64,000 nucleotides of DNA from Botryosphaeria dothidea (taxonomy: Eukaryota > Ascomycota > Dothideomycetes > Botryosphaeriales > Botryosphaeriaceae): positions 2,418,001-2,482,000 of the forward strand of contig WWBZ02000022.1 in assembly GCA_011503125.2 (NCBI GenBank), read 5' to 3'. Position 1 is the stretch's first letter; each line of letters starts with the position of its first letter. Below are positions 36,831 to 49,202 of the stretch, piece by piece. The position numbers were made by a program, and so were the translations under genes. Under the pieces are notes generated by a model. It saw only the letters and a list, made by a program, of their open reading frames with translations, searched no databases and was not told the origin of the DNA.

Positions 36831-38539
36831 ATGTCCTTTGAGGATACCAAGCAGGGAGACCCTGAGCACATCGAAGCTGTACCGACTTCATCTCGCATCG
36901 ACGACATGAAGGACTATGAGGAGTTTGGGTATTCCCCGGATGAAGAGAAACAGCTTGTTCGCAAGATCGATCTATTCCTCCTCCCGACGATCTGGCTCAT
37001 GTACCTCTTGTCTTACATGGATCGGACAAAGTATGTTGCTCCATCATGTCCCAATCTTGGCCGATATAAGACTTACTCGATCCCGAAAAGCATCGGCAAC
37101 GCTAAGATAGCCGGCATGATGGAGGATTTGAGCCTCACCTCCAACGAGTACTCGGTCGCACTCGTGGTCTTCTTCGTATCCTACGTGGTCTTCGAGGTGC
37201 CCTCCAACCTGGTCCTCTCGCGCACCCGGCCATCACGATTTTTGCCTATAATCATGTTTTTGTGGGGAGGGATAACATGCTGTATGGCTGTGATCCACAA
37301 CTACCACCAACTGGTAGCTTTGCGCTTCGTGGTTGGGACATTCGAAGCTGGCTTCGCACCGGGTATTCTCTTGATCCTGTCTTCATGGTACAAGAAGAAT
37401 GAGCAGTCCAAGCGTTTTGGCATCTACATCTCTGCTGCTGTCTTATCGGGTGCATTTGGAGGTATACTTGCCGGTGCCATTACCGAAGGATTAGATGGTG
37501 CCCACGGGATAGCAGGATGGAGATGGCTTTTTGTAAGAGTTCTCCATCTGCATGGGCGATCAAGAGCTGACATGTTATCTAGATCGTTGAAGGCGCGGCA
37601 ACATGTGGGTGGGCTCTCATCTCCTCGTGTCTCCTCCTCGACTTCCCGGACACGACCAAGAAATTCTCCCCAAGGGAACGGCATATCGCAGTGCACCGTC
37701 TGGCGGCCGACAACGTGACTACGCAGACCGCTGAAGATGAACAACTCGGTTCTGCACAAGCATTGTTACAATCCATCCGCAACTGGCGGACATGGTTGAT
37801 GGTAGTTGGCTACATGGTGAGGACTCCTGATGTCTCCGCATCAACAGCCACCGGCAACCGCTCGACTAACTCACCTCGCAAATCGCAGGTCATCGTCGGC
37901 TCGTCGACCCTCTCCTACTTCTATCCCACCTTAGTGGCCGGCCTGGGCTACACCTCCCGCATGGCCCAATACATGGTCCGTCAACCCTTCCCTCCTGCAC
38001 CCCATGCCCAACTGCATCCGACTGACACCCCATCCAGGTCGTGCCCATCTACGCCGTCGCCTTCCTCTTCGTCGGCCTATCCGCCCACCTCCTCGACAAG
38101 CACCCGCATCACCGCGGCCTCGCCATCGCCAGCTGGCTGGCCCTCGCAACCGCGACATCCGTCGCCGTGACCATCCTCACCAACTTCACCGCGCGCTACG
38201 TCCTGCTCATTGTGCGTTAACCCCTCTCCCCCCAATACAAGCCTCCCCCTCCCCTCGCTCATGCATATGCAGTTCATGGCCTCGGGCCTCTGGTCCTCCA
38301 ACGCCCTCGCCCTGTCCTACGCGTCGTCGACGTTCGGGCGGCAGCCGCCGCGCACGCGCGCCGTGTCGCTGGCGCTGGTCAACGCGCTCGGCAACCTCGC
38401 CCAGATCTACGGCGCCTACCTGTTCCCGAGCGCGGACGGGCCGCGGTACGTCATGGGGTTCGCGGTCATCAGCGCCATGTGCGTCGTCGGCGTGTGCGTG
38501 TACGTCGGCGCGCATGTGGTGGTGAGGAGGTGGCCATGA
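36831..38539 (+). CDS. MFS transporter, anion:cation symporter (Tna1/Dal5-like) family
   Basis: Exons 36831-37030, 37091-37532, 37583-37816, 37889-37975, 38038-38211 and 38273-38539 give 467 residues. The acidic N-terminus is followed by KIDLFLLPTIWLMYLLSYMDRTNIGNAKIAG (read across intron 1), the hallmark of this family, then FFVSYVVFEVPSNL and an R-F-x-VG-x-FEAGFAPG motif in helix 4. About twelve hydrophobic helices are present, with the central loop around HIAVHRLAADN. Relatives import small organic anions or vitamins such as nicotinate, allantoate and pantothenate, driven by protons; the substrate here is unknown. The fourth intron has an atypical GTCCGT donor, though phase closes. The gene ends just before a GA microsatellite. 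Confidence 0.9.
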
Positions 38540-38540
38540 C

Positions 38541-38560
38541 GAGAGAGAGAGAGAGAGAGA
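38541..38560 (+). repeat. (GA)10 microsatellite
   Basis: Ten uninterrupted GA units begin two bases after the MFS stop codon and would lie in its 3' UTR. Confidence 0.9.
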
Positions 38561-39256
38561 TAAGAGAAGAAGGATGGCGTAGCGAAGTAGTGAGCCAGTC
38601 GAGCAGGCCGAGAGTATCTGGTAAGGCGGAAACATCGGGGCTCCTAATGGAGAAAGAGAAGATCCGAGCGAGGCCAGATATGCTGATCTAATAGGGGCGA
38701 TAGAGGGGGACGCTGATTATTGATGCAAGAGGGGTCTTTGTGGGCATGAATGGCTTCTCCGGAGTGAGGTCCGGGGGAAGGGGCGCTCGAAATTATTTCA
38801 CAGTTGAAAAGAAACGAAGTCACGATGTTTACGTTGGCTCTCGGGTATGTTTTTCCTGGTAAAGGAGATGATTGTCTGAATAATCGCCGCGCGAGCAGCC
38901 CGCGGGTCGGCCCTCGGGACACGGTGGATTACATAGCCGGCCGGTTAAGCGCTTTGCACAGACGTTGAACCGAAAACCCCATGCCATCAAGATCGAATTC
39001 TGTGAGAATGACAGGATGCAAAAATTGCCATGCTTGCTCTTTTGGGAGAAGGGAGTATACTCCGACTGCTCAATTTGCTTCAGCTTCCGCGCGAATCCCA
39101 CGCCATCCAAGACTCACCAACAACAGTTGTATTCGGTGTCGAAAACTTCTCACCACCAATGTTGTCGTACAACTGCTCACATCCCGAATTCATAGCATCT
39201 TCACTGCATTCCAGAGACCTTGAACGATCAAGGCATTGTTGACTGACCACAACCCT
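38561..39256. other. convergent 3' region MFS / DHA kinase
   Basis: Short overlapping frames only; no gene is seen. It should hold both 3' UTRs. Confidence 0.45.
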
Positions 39257-41280
39257 CTATGCCCATCCACCACCCTCCACTAATCCCCTCAGGAACACAG
39301 CGACAGCAAACGCTCCGGGATCTGGCGGCATCGACTCTCCCTCCTTCACGTCACCCACATACGTCGCCCTTCCGAACTTCGGCTTCATCGCCGCCGTCTT
39401 CTTGGCACCCTCCTCAGCCGCCAGCAGAGCTTTACCCACATCGCGAGTCTCTCTCAAAGATTCACACCACGGGATTAGCGTGTCCATGACTGTTCGATCA
39501 CCCTGCCTCGCCCCTGTATACGCTTTCAGCGCATCAAGCGCCTCGCCCGCGGCATCCCCGATCGAGGTCACATCAAGGTTGAAAGAGGACTGAGATCCTG
39601 CAGCGCGCTGAAGGTTGCCAGCAAACGCGGTCAGCAAGATGGAAAGGATAGCACCGAGAGAGCCCCCCATATCCTCGAGCGTGCCATTAATAGAGTCAAG
39701 GCAGTCGAAGAGAGAGGGTACTTTGGTAATAAAGGGCGCAGCTTTCATTGATGCGAGCAGAGCTTTGGAAACTCCGGCTACGGCTTCGCCGCAGTCACCG
39801 TCGCCCATCTGGATGTCATATTTGGTGATGTCGGGCTCGGCGGTCAGGGCGGCACTACAGGCCGTTCTGAGAGCATGGAGAAGGGAAGGTGGAGCTAGGA
39901 ATGTCAGCAACAATCGAATAGTTGGATTGGGAGAATGCGTAATCTTGCTAGACTTGATTGACGCGCTCATACCTTCTGGACCCTTTACATTAAGGCTGCT
40001 TTCCTCCGCCTGGGCCTGTGCCTTCTCACGTCGTTCTGCGGACTCTTTGGACACTTCGACAGGTTGCCCATACCCGCTACGTGGCCATGCTGGAGCTGAT
40101 GTTGGCGCGTCGAGCAACCGAAGGAGTTCTGACACGGGCTTATCCACTGCAGTGGCAACGTTTGACAGGTTTCCAAGAGTCAATGAAAACCCTGGCCCAT
40201 TGAGAGAGGTCTCAAACATGCCAGAGTAGATGCGGCATGGTTTGATCTTCCAGTCTTGCTCTGTGGGAGTGTTAGAATATATGTCTCACAGGGATCCCGC
40301 GTGGTACTTACCCAACTGCTCAAGGGCTATTTGTGTGAGGGCCTCCAATTCCAGGTTTGACAGTCCGCCAAAGTTGTTGATCAAAAGAGCAATCTCATCT
40401 TTGGGATCAAACTTAACGAATGCACGATCCGAGTCATTAGGATCGAGAACATAGAGTAGCATCTCCTTGATCAGATCTGCCGGAGATGGCATTGGTGAGA
40501 TCTTCCGCAGTCCCTGTCCGCAAAAATAAGCTCACAGCGGTCTTAGTAACCCAGGGAACCATACTGGCTCATTGTGAATCCCCATTCCGAGCACGCATGC
40601 ATCATGGTCGATAGTTTCGTGATGGGTTCGGCCCGGTATATGGCAGTGGTCCAGACTTGTTCCAATTGTAGCCAATTGTCCATTGACTTCGGTGCCGAGC
40701 TTCCAGCATTCATCAAATTTCCAGGATTCGTGTGCGGCTGCTCCCAAGAGCTTGAGCACTGTTTCACTGTGAGTCGCCGGTCGAATGGATATCACTACCT
40801 GGTCTTACCCAGAACATTGCCTGCTAAACCTCTACGGCCCAGGAGTTCAGACTTCTTCCTGCCCAAAGCCACATCATCCGTCAAGGGAATCTGTGCAATC
40901 TTCTGACCCATCGCGTGTGTCTTCTCTCTCGCCAGGCCGAAGTGCAGTCTATCGCCGGTGTAGTTGGTTATGCAGAGGATAACACCAGCATCGGATGGGA
41001 CATTTCTAATTGCGGCCATAACCTGCTTCGTGGAAGGACTGGCAAATACCTCCCCGGCCACGGAAGCCGTGAGCATTCCGTCTCCCACATAGCCCGCCCA
41101 TGCCGGTTCGTGGCCACTGCCGCCTCCAGATATTATAGTGACTTTGGAAGGAGGGTGTGTTCTGGAGAAGACGACGCGGCTCGCCCTGTCGTGCTCGAGA
41201 TGCGGGTTGCGGGCAACAATTGAGTCCAAGGCACGTAAGACGACACCCTCAGTGTCCGGAAAGAAGTGTTTGGTTGACAT
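39257..41280 (-). CDS. dihydroxyacetone kinase (DAK1/DhaKL type)
   Basis: Exons 41280-40809, 40758-40565, 40513-40312, 40260-39973 and 39894-39257 give 597 residues, the usual length for fungal ATP-dependent enzymes with fused K and L domains. The DhaK domain shows GGGSGHEP (52-59) and the substrate-binding histidine in SLDHCHIPG (His197), which forms a hemiaminal with dihydroxyacetone. A linker rich in Glu/Ala/Lys (about 355-385) leads to the DhaL ATP-binding domain with MGDGDCG (415-421) and GGSLGAILS. The reaction is dihydroxyacetone + ATP to DHAP, used in glycerol or methanol catabolism and in detoxification. It is divergent from the Zn2Cys6 regulator, which may control it. The start MSTKHFF matches the family N-terminus. 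Confidence 0.95.
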
Positions 41281-42339
41281 GAAGAAGGCCGTGCAAGGTT
41301 CCGATAGCGGCGTTGGTGACGTACAATTGCTTCTGTGAGGTCGAACTCTCAAGAAAAACCTACAAGCCGTCTGCGTAAATAGTTTGCCACGGAGGGCGCA
41401 CCTTCAAGCGAGCTGACGGCGACGTAAGAGGCGGTAAGGCAACACATGCGACAGCGCACGAGTGAGGAGGCATTGTAGTAGCTTTTCCGCCGGCCCCGCA
41501 GACGATCCAGCGGGGTCGAGGGAGACAGCAGGCCTGCCGGAAGAGCTGGATTGGGAGGCGAGGGAGAGGTGAAGCTAGCGGCATGCCGAAACAGGCAACC
41601 CGTGAGAGCAGTTGACCCAGGTGATTGGTGAGCGGCCCGATAGAAGCTTCAAGCGAAACGCGGGGAAAGGAGATCTAGAGCGCAGAAGCAGAGTCCAGTC
41701 GGCTCACTCAGGCGATTCTACGCGCCAGCGAATGCCGTGGAAGTGCCATAGGCTGCCACTAGTGCGGCTCTGAGAGCCGAGCTGCCCTCCTTCGTCGCTC
41801 TGGTCTTCCAAAGTAAAAGTGACATGATGAACGCGTCTCGGCGCGAGCGACGCGGTGGGCCTGTCAGCGAAAGGTAGAGCGCAAAATATTAGGTTGTGTC
41901 ATTGGTGCTTAACATATGTAGTGGATAAGCTGGGAAGTGGCGGTGGCGTCGATACAGACTAGCCCCGGGGCACGCGCCCTGGTCGTCGGCACGCAGTCTG
42001 TCTTCTGCCGGTTGATGGAGACTGGATAATGGGGCCGCTGAGCTGGCTGGATGGTGTCCAAGGTGGGCGGGGCGCGCTGACATGCGGTTAGCGATCGGTA
42101 TTGAAACGGCAGGGCGGGGGCATCAAGAACAGTAAGTACGGCGCGGGCAGGGGGGCACTTGGCGGCAGGCGCGACTCGAGGCCGGCAGCCGGAGCCACAG
42201 GGCAGCAATTTTCCAGCGGTCTAACCATCACCGCCGCCGTCCGCGACGGGTGCCCGTCTGCGCATCCTCCCCCCGCCCCATCTTTGCCCCGAGCCCTCGA
42301 GTAACGTGGCGTATGGCCTGATGTGCAAGCCTCGAAACG
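41281..42339. promoter_or_regulatory. divergent upstream region DHA kinase / Zn2Cys6 regulator
   Basis: This is 1.06 kb of GC-rich sequence between two divergent starts, with no coding sequence recognised. It is a natural place to look for binding sites of the adjacent regulator, but I could not define one by eye. Confidence 0.45.
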
Positions 42340-44915
42340 ATGCTTGCGACACCATCGAGCACCGGCAATCCCCCTCCAGACCAGCCGCCGCCGCCGCCGC
42401 CCAGTGTTGGTGCTGGAGCGGGAGCTGGAGCTGGCGCGCCCAAGCGCAAGCCGCGCAAACCTCGCGGTCGGGGGTTGCGCACGACAACTGGCTGGTGAGT
42501 AGAGACCCTGCGCCTTGCGCCCAAAAAGCCGCCAGCCGAGACAGGCGCACCATCAATCGTCGATGGCTAAGCGTCGGGTTGCACACAAACGGCGCCCTTG
42601 CTGACTGTGCAGTGCCGTCTGCCGCGCCCGTCATATGAAATGCGATGAGGTCAAGCCGATCTGTGGGCCCTGTTCCAAGGGCAACCGCCCTTGCGTCTAC
42701 AACACGCCCGCCAAGGTAACGCTGCCCTTCCACTCTTTCAGCCTCATGCACCTGCATACACGCCCCGTAGGGCTGAGCCCAAATGCCTTTCCACAGAGCC
42801 ACCCGCGCCCGATGCCTTGTCCCTGACCGCTTCAGCGGCTCCACTTCCCTGGCGATCCCCATGTCGCTCCCCCAACCGCCCTCTCGTCAGCAGTCACTCA
42901 CAGCAGCAGACCTCAGGCACCGCTCAACCCCAACAGTCCAGCGGTGCCTCCTCGCGAAGTGCGCAGCCCGCTCCGCAACCATCACCTCTGGAGCAGCAGC
43001 AGCGCGTACTACCGCCTCAGCAGCAGCAGCATGCGCAGCAATTACACCATCACCATGTCCAGCCCCAGCAGGCTGCCCAGCAGTTTCGGCTGCCCTCACT
43101 CCAGCAAGTCTCGCAGCCGCCAGCCGACATGGCAAGGCGGCAGCAGGGTTCAGGTACTATTAGAAGCTCGATCGCGGCGCCGGCACAGGTCCGATGGGAT
43201 CCGTCCATAGAGGCGCCAGCGCTACCGGCAGGCATCCGCGAGGCCCAGCCGCCTGGTGAGGGCCCTGCAGCGGGCGTGCAGCAGCACATCTCCCCGCCCC
43301 TGCCGTGGACCGGGCCCCAGGAGGACACCATGAGCCCTCAGAGCACGCTGAGCTCCAACCCATATCCCGCTGAGATAGCCCCTCTCCGCTGGTTCGGTCT
43401 TCTGGCCGACGACGCAGACAATCTTAACCCTGTAGAGTTCAACGCAGAACATCTCGGTCAACGCTCCCATGCAACCGACGAGTCAAGCTTCAGCAGCCTA
43501 CGCGCTGCCAGCTTCTCCACCCAAGGCTTCCACAGCCCTTCCGTCTCCGTGGGCACGCCCGTTACCACCTTCCCGCCTCGTCTCTCCTCGACCCCGGCGC
43601 CGCAGCCTGAGGCCCCGGTAAACGCCACTGAGCGCAAGTACTGGCAGAGCCCAGTAACGTTACGCGACAACGAGGTCCCTGTCTTCAGGCATTTTGTCGA
43701 AAATCTCAGCTTTTGGCTGGACTTGTACGATCCACTGAAGCATTTCTCCTCGCTCGTCCCCCAGCTGGCTACGAACAACGAGGGCCTCATGAAAGCAATT
43801 CTAGCGCTTTCGTCCCGTCATCTTTCCATCCGACCAGGCAACAATGGTGAGACTATGGATCGCACTGTCGCCGTACAGTACTATTCAGAAACGCTGCAGT
43901 ACCTTCAAGGTGCCATGCGCTACGAGTCTTTCAATCGCAGTGCAGAGCTGCTCGCAACTGCTCTGATTGTTTCCAAATATGAGATGATCGACGGCGCAGG
44001 AAGCGGCTGGGAGCGCCATCTGAAGGGCGTCTTCTGGATTCAACGGTCGCAAGACATCAATGGACAGTCCGGTGGACTGAAGCAAGCAGTGTGGTGGAGC
44101 TGGCTGCGGCAGGATGTTTGGGCAGCTTTTCGCGAGCGGAGGCGCTGCTTCAGCTTCTATCAGCCCACTCGGCCATACCAGCTCATGGATCAGTATGACA
44201 TTGCAACGCGCGCCGTGTTCCTCCTGGCACAGGCCGTTAATTACGCGTCAGAAGAGGAAACAAAGATGGGAGAAGTGAACTTACAGTTGCGGATCGAGCG
44301 GGCAGACACGATTTTCAACATGCTAGAAGATTGGCGCATGAACTTGACTATGCACTTCAATCCGCTGCCCATGACCAACGCGGAGACTGAGAATAGCCGC
44401 CCATTCAAGCCTATTTGGATCAACCCACCTGGTTTTGGTACGTGACCATTTTGAATTTAGATGAGATCAGCCCTCACGCACGAGAAGTGCTTCAAGCACT
44501 TCCCCTTCACGACAAAATTCGCGAGCACGAATTCATTCCCCTCTTCTCGCAACCAAGATCAGACCCTTTGCTAACTGAGCATGCAGCCGCAGCAGTCCAG
44601 ATGCACAATTTCGCGCGAATCCTCCTGCTCGTCCATCAGCCCGCCGCTGGCGGTTATCGCGAGTATTTCGTGCGCGAGAAGGACCTCAATGCAGCCATCG
44701 ACATGATCGTTGGTCTAGCAATGACCATCGAATACGAACCAGCAGAAGTGGTATCAACTCAGTGTCTCTTCGCCGCTGGGCTCTATGCAAACGAACTCTT
44801 CAAACGCGAGAAGATTTGCGAGCTCATCGAGAAGCACCAGCGCAACACTGGCTGGCCAGTGCAGAGTCTCGCCGACGAGTTGCGGACCGAGTGGGCAAGA
44901 GCGAGACCGCCTTGA
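42340..44915 (+). CDS. Zn2Cys6 transcription factor with fungal-specific TF domain
   Basis: Exons 42340-42494, 42613-42715, 42799-44437 and 44587-44915 give 741 residues. A Pro/Gly/Ala-rich and basic leader precedes the binuclear zinc cluster, Cys at 52, 55, 62, 69, 72 and 79 (C-x2-C-x6-C-x6-C-x2-C-x6-C), which is assembled across intron 1. A long Gln/Ser/Pro-rich disordered segment with poly-Gln and His runs (about 100-330) follows, as in activation domains. The fungal-specific TF domain then begins around VFRHFVENLSFWLDLYDPLKHF and runs to the C-terminus. The architecture resembles Arca-like / Arg81-like regulators. It is divergent from the DHA kinase. Exon 3 uses the second of two nearby AG acceptors to keep frame. 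The target is unknown. Confidence 0.9.
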
Positions 44916-46432
44916 GAGGCGGTTGCACCGGCAATTTTCTTTTAGGACCCACAACGGTCAGTTCCGAAGCACTTGTGTATGCCCCGACGGATCATGGCGT
45001 AGATCCAGACGCCTCAAGGACGACCTCGTCCGCGAACCCACTTCTCGGCATGTCTTCTCGCGAATTTCCAGATGCGACGATTTCTTCGAGTCGATTCGTC
45101 GTTTGACTGTCGGTCGGCGATGCGCGCTAGCGAGAGGATGCGTCACTGGCCTCGCGTTCGGCTTTTTGAAAACACGATCCTAGAGGTCGATAAATTCATA
45201 GGGTCGTGATGGAAGAGGACAGAAACAGATTCGAAAGTTGAGGGGGTGGGCACGAGGCGGCTGAGCAAGTGCAAATCATGCTCTTAGGTACCATTTGGAC
45301 AGTGGTTCACATTAGTATTGGCGACTACGGTTCGTATCAGGAATTGGTAAGGTGCAGCCCGGAAACGCGGAGCAGGAATGTGGATTTGCCTCGCTCAGGT
45401 GACTAGTGCGTCAATTCTGAAACTCTTGATCTGCATAGGAGCTCGTGGCTACGAGTAAAATGTTAAGATCTACAAAGCTCGTTGCCAGTTCCTCAGAAAT
45501 GTGAACGTTCTTTTTCCGCTGAGGCCGTACCGACGGTTCGGCCAAAAACCCGCCCCGCATGTGGCTTGCGAATGCCCGTTATTACAAGGTCCAGGGAGTT
45601 AGAGAGATCTGGAGTATGCCGCTCGCCACGTTCGCTTCCAAGGAAATCAATAAGGGTGGCGCGGGCAACGTGCGGACATCTGTCCGCGACCAGGAAACCG
45701 GGAAAATCAGGCCCACGTTTTTCATAGAATGCAGCGGGCACACGGACAGGTAAGAAAGCTTGGCTATTACGTTGACACTCGCCCATGAGAATTATTGCCC
45801 GCCAGGGAAAACATTACCTGCCTAAGCGGAGAAGGTTATACGGGATGCAGGGCAACCCCGCGAGCCTGCGCTTAATGTTTTCCCTCCGAGCAATTTCGAA
45901 AGAGGGTTTCTCCCGGTGCCCCTTGGGTAAGTCGCAGCCTAGCAGCTGGCATGCGCGACGTCTTCTGAATCACGCGATAGATAAATTACTTCTCAATCCA
46001 CGGAGTGTGGTGTCGCGATGATTACATGATTAAAATTTTCTTGTGGCGAGCATGTTGATGATGGGTGGTTGTGCGGAGCTTTGTCCTATCTGATCGTCCG
46101 GAGTCATCTCCTTGACCCGTCTTTCAACCTACGGGTAGGAAGCATGCGTTGGGCTCGCTCACCTCATTTGAAATTTGTCTCACAACACGAAGAGGAGCAA
46201 TGACGTCTCCACAAGCTTTCACACATTTCTCGTGTACCTCTCGTCAGAAATGGAAGCTCCTGCAATTTGTTCTCCGGATGGGAGGTCCAACCGATTTATC
46301 TTATCAACGGTGGGGGAGTAATCGATAACGACACGAGTTATGCATCCTCTACCACCGCGACTCCTGCTTCTTTTGCATCGACATGAGACTTGCCTAGTCA
46401 TATCTTCGTGATCCCTCTCGACTTCTCCAAAG
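44916..46432. other. intergenic, no gene recognised
   Basis: This is 1.5 kb between the regulator and the DUF3445 gene, with short frames and no motif. The last 200 bases, CT-rich and with ATG-free stretches, probably contain the DUF3445 promoter. Confidence 0.45.
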
Positions 46433-47788
46433 ATGCCAAGGAAAATGCAGGCCGCCACCCAAGTCCTCCTCTTCCTCCACGAACACGCGCTCCTCGGCCT
46501 CTCCATGACCCTCCTCCTCCCACTCATATGCCACCTTCTCTGGCGCCTCACCCCCTCCACCAAGCCTTCCCCCAGCGCCCACCACGCTCCTTCCGCACCC
46601 ACCAAAAAGAACCGCTTCTATGGCACCACCACCGCCCCGCTGACCTTCGCCTCCGTCCAACCCTTCCCCCACCCTTCCCCCGCAACCTCCCTCGCCCCCG
46701 ACCAATGGTGGCGCGACCCCTACATCTCCGACCGCGTCTACACGCCGACCATGGCGCTGCGCGCCTGCGCCTTCGACGACTGGCTGCGCGTCGACCGCAA
46801 CTACGCCGACCGCATGGCGCACAAGCGGAACGTGCTGGACACCTACGGGTGGCCCGTCGCGATCGATTGCAGGCGCGAGGCGGAGGCGGCGGTTGAGGAG
46901 CTGCTGGAGTGTCTGGTGGGGTATCTGCCGCGGCGGTTTCCGAGCGTGTGGGTTGTGGAGGAGGGGCGGTGGTTGAGGAGCCTGGTGACGGGGGAGAGGT
47001 TTGAGGTTCGGGCGCCGTGGGGCGGGTTGAGGGGCCCGTTGGAGGTGGTGGCGAGGGTGACGGAGGAGGATTTGGCGGTGTTGGTGCCGGGGGAGGTGGG
47101 CGGGGAAGAAGAGTATGTGCTAAAGGCGGTGGTGAGCGCGTTTCCGGCCGGTTTCGACATCCAGGAGAAGATTGATAGGGGGCTGACGGCGATTCATGAG
47201 CCGGTGCCGGTGTATAAGGAGAAGTTGCGTAAGGCGATGAATAAGTCAGTCGAGTGTTGGCGTTTGGAAATGTGCTTGCTGACTTGTGGCAGATTTTTCA
47301 AGAATATGAGCGCGGATAGGCTTGTCATGCGTGTCAATTGGGGAATCAATGATAAGGAAGAGCTGTTCTTCTTAGACGGGACGCATCTGTACGAGGGCGA
47401 CACTGCGGCTGCGGACGAGAACATCGACATCAACCAGGTGCAGTTGCGCGTCGAGAGGCAGGTGGTGCGCAGGCTACCAAAGTCCGGAGCCATGTGCATG
47501 CTGACAAAAACGTGCGTGGTGATGTTGCTGTCGACGTCCAGTGTCTCATCAACAGCCTTTTGAAGAATGTGAGGCGCTAACTGGTTGGATAGTTACCTCT
47601 ACCGCCTAGTGGACATTGCAGAAGAGCCAGGATTTGCAGCAAGGCTGGGAGGTCTGCTGCACAAGCTACCGGAGAAGATTGCATTCTACAAGCGCAAACC
47701 TGTGTGGGGCAAGGTCGTGTTGGAATACTTGGATGAGATGGCGGCAAAGCATCCTGCCGCGCCTGGCGAAGACGAATCGGTGGACTGA
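46433..47788 (+). CDS. DUF3445 protein, heme-dependent oxidative N-demethylase-like, membrane-anchored
   Basis: Exons 46433-47244, 47293-47511 and 47593-47788 give 408 residues. A hydrophobic N-terminal segment (about 10-37) looks like a membrane anchor or signal anchor, followed by a Pro/Ser/His linker. The DUF3445 core then follows its known order: MALRACAFDDWLRVDRNYADRMAHKR, the LLECLVGYLPRRFPSV helix, LVTGERF, a VSAFPAGFDIQEKIDRGL stretch, IHEPVP-x-Y-x-EKL, RVNWGI, and the diagnostic LRVERQVVRRLPKSGA ending in TYLYRL. Bacterial relatives include dimethylamine monooxygenase subunits that bind heme and demethylate amines. The fungal proteins are not well characterised, so the substrate is open. 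Confidence 0.88.
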
Positions 47789-48172
47789 GCAAAATGTTGT
47801 TTCTCATTCCAAGCCGGAGTTGCGGGAAAGAGGTTATGGAAACAAGCCGACTTTCGTATTTCTGGATAAGTGCTTTACTCGAATACAGAAGATTTGATTG
47901 TTTTGAATGCGCACGTCTGCTGTTTCTAGCGGCATCAAAACATTTACCCGTTCGCTTTGGGGCTTAGCCGGGCACTTTATTCGTTGCGATTAATCTGCCG
48001 CAGGGAACGCGGGCCGTCGGCATCGCGCGACCACACCGGAGTGTGCAGCTCCACACTGCCCCAGCATGGCCAGATGCTCGTGATACCATGCTTTAAAAGC
48101 TTAGCAAAAGTCAAGCTTTCTTGTTGATCCCCTTCGTTTCTGTCCTCACTCATTTTGGCCGCTCTCTTCAAC
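47789..48172. other. short intergenic region
   Basis: About 380 bases between two plus-strand genes; no gene is seen. A CTCTCTTC tract just before the CBM1 ATG is compatible with a fungal 5' leader. Confidence 0.45.
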
Positions 48173-49202
48173 ATGCGTTCTCTGAGCATCGTCGTCAGCA
48201 TTCTGAGTGCTTCCGCGCTTGCCCAGCAGAGCGCTTGGGGACAATGTACGCGCACGCTCTGCCTCTAAATTCAGCAATGTGACTGACGGCTGGTTCAGGC
48301 GGCGGTAACGGCTTCTCGGGCAACTCAAGCTGTGTTTCCGGTATATCTTCTTTCTCCGAACTGACATATTCGAAACTGACTTGGGTGCCTGTCTAGGTTA
48401 TACCTGTATTAAGCTAAGGTAGATGTCTACCGCCGCTGACAAGAAACTGCATAGTACTAACTGATCATAGCGACTGTACGATTGAAGCCTCTTTCACTCA
48501 GACCGCCAAAGAAGAGCTTGCTTTGACCTAAGCTTACATTCACAGACTACTCGCAATGCCAGCCAGGAACTGCGTCAACCTCGCCAACCACCCTCACGAC
48601 CACCGCTCGCCCCAGCACCACTTCGCCCAGCACCACTGCTCCAAGCAACGGCAGCACCGCGACGGGGCCCGGTACGACCCTGCAATCCGGGTACCTATGG
48701 ATCCGCGCGGTTGAAGACCCCAACTTCCACAAGTACCTGCAATCGTCGCCGCTCTACTCGCCCGGTCTCGCCACCATTGACGTTTACACTGCTGCCGGCC
48801 AATTCAACATCGTGGACGGCCAGCTCGTCCAGCTCGTCTCAGAAGCCGGTGCGGCGGAGAAGCTGCTGTACGCGCACGTCAGCGGCGCGACGACGCACAA
48901 CGGGCAGTCGCTCGCAGTAACTTTCGCGGAGACGAAGGGAACGTACGGGACATTTGCGTTCCAGGGCGATGCGGTTACGTGGACGGGGTCGAATGTGACA
49001 AGGCCGAATTTGAGCGCATGGTATGTGTGCGAGAACCAGGCGCTGTTTGTGAACCTGGGCAATTACTTGTACAACACGCCGAGTGGGTGTGCTGACGAGA
49101 CAGTGAGTGAAACTCCCTTTCTCCTTCCTCATCCGAAGAAGAGACCTTGTATGCTAACACGCGCAGATTCACTACTACAATGATTCGCATGCAAACGAAT
49201 GA
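48173..49202 (+). CDS. secreted CBM1 cellulose-binding-module protein with C-terminal domain of unknown function
   Basis: Exons 48173-48245, 48299-48340, 48397-48418, 48471-48475, 48546-49102 and 49167-49202 give 244 residues. After a signal peptide (1-17) the mature protein starts with a textbook CBM1: QSAWGQCGGNGFSG, NSSCVSGYTC, then LSDYYSQCQPG. These hold the usual four Cys and the flat aromatic face (W22 and the two Tyr). A Thr/Ser/Pro linker follows, then a 150-residue domain starting GYLWIRAVEDPNFHKYL that I cannot assign to a catalytic family. CBM1 binds crystalline cellulose. The fourth exon is only 5 nt but is required to give the conserved SDYYSQC. The protein could be a wall-binding effector, a cell-wall protein, or an accessory factor for cellulases. 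Confidence 0.85.
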
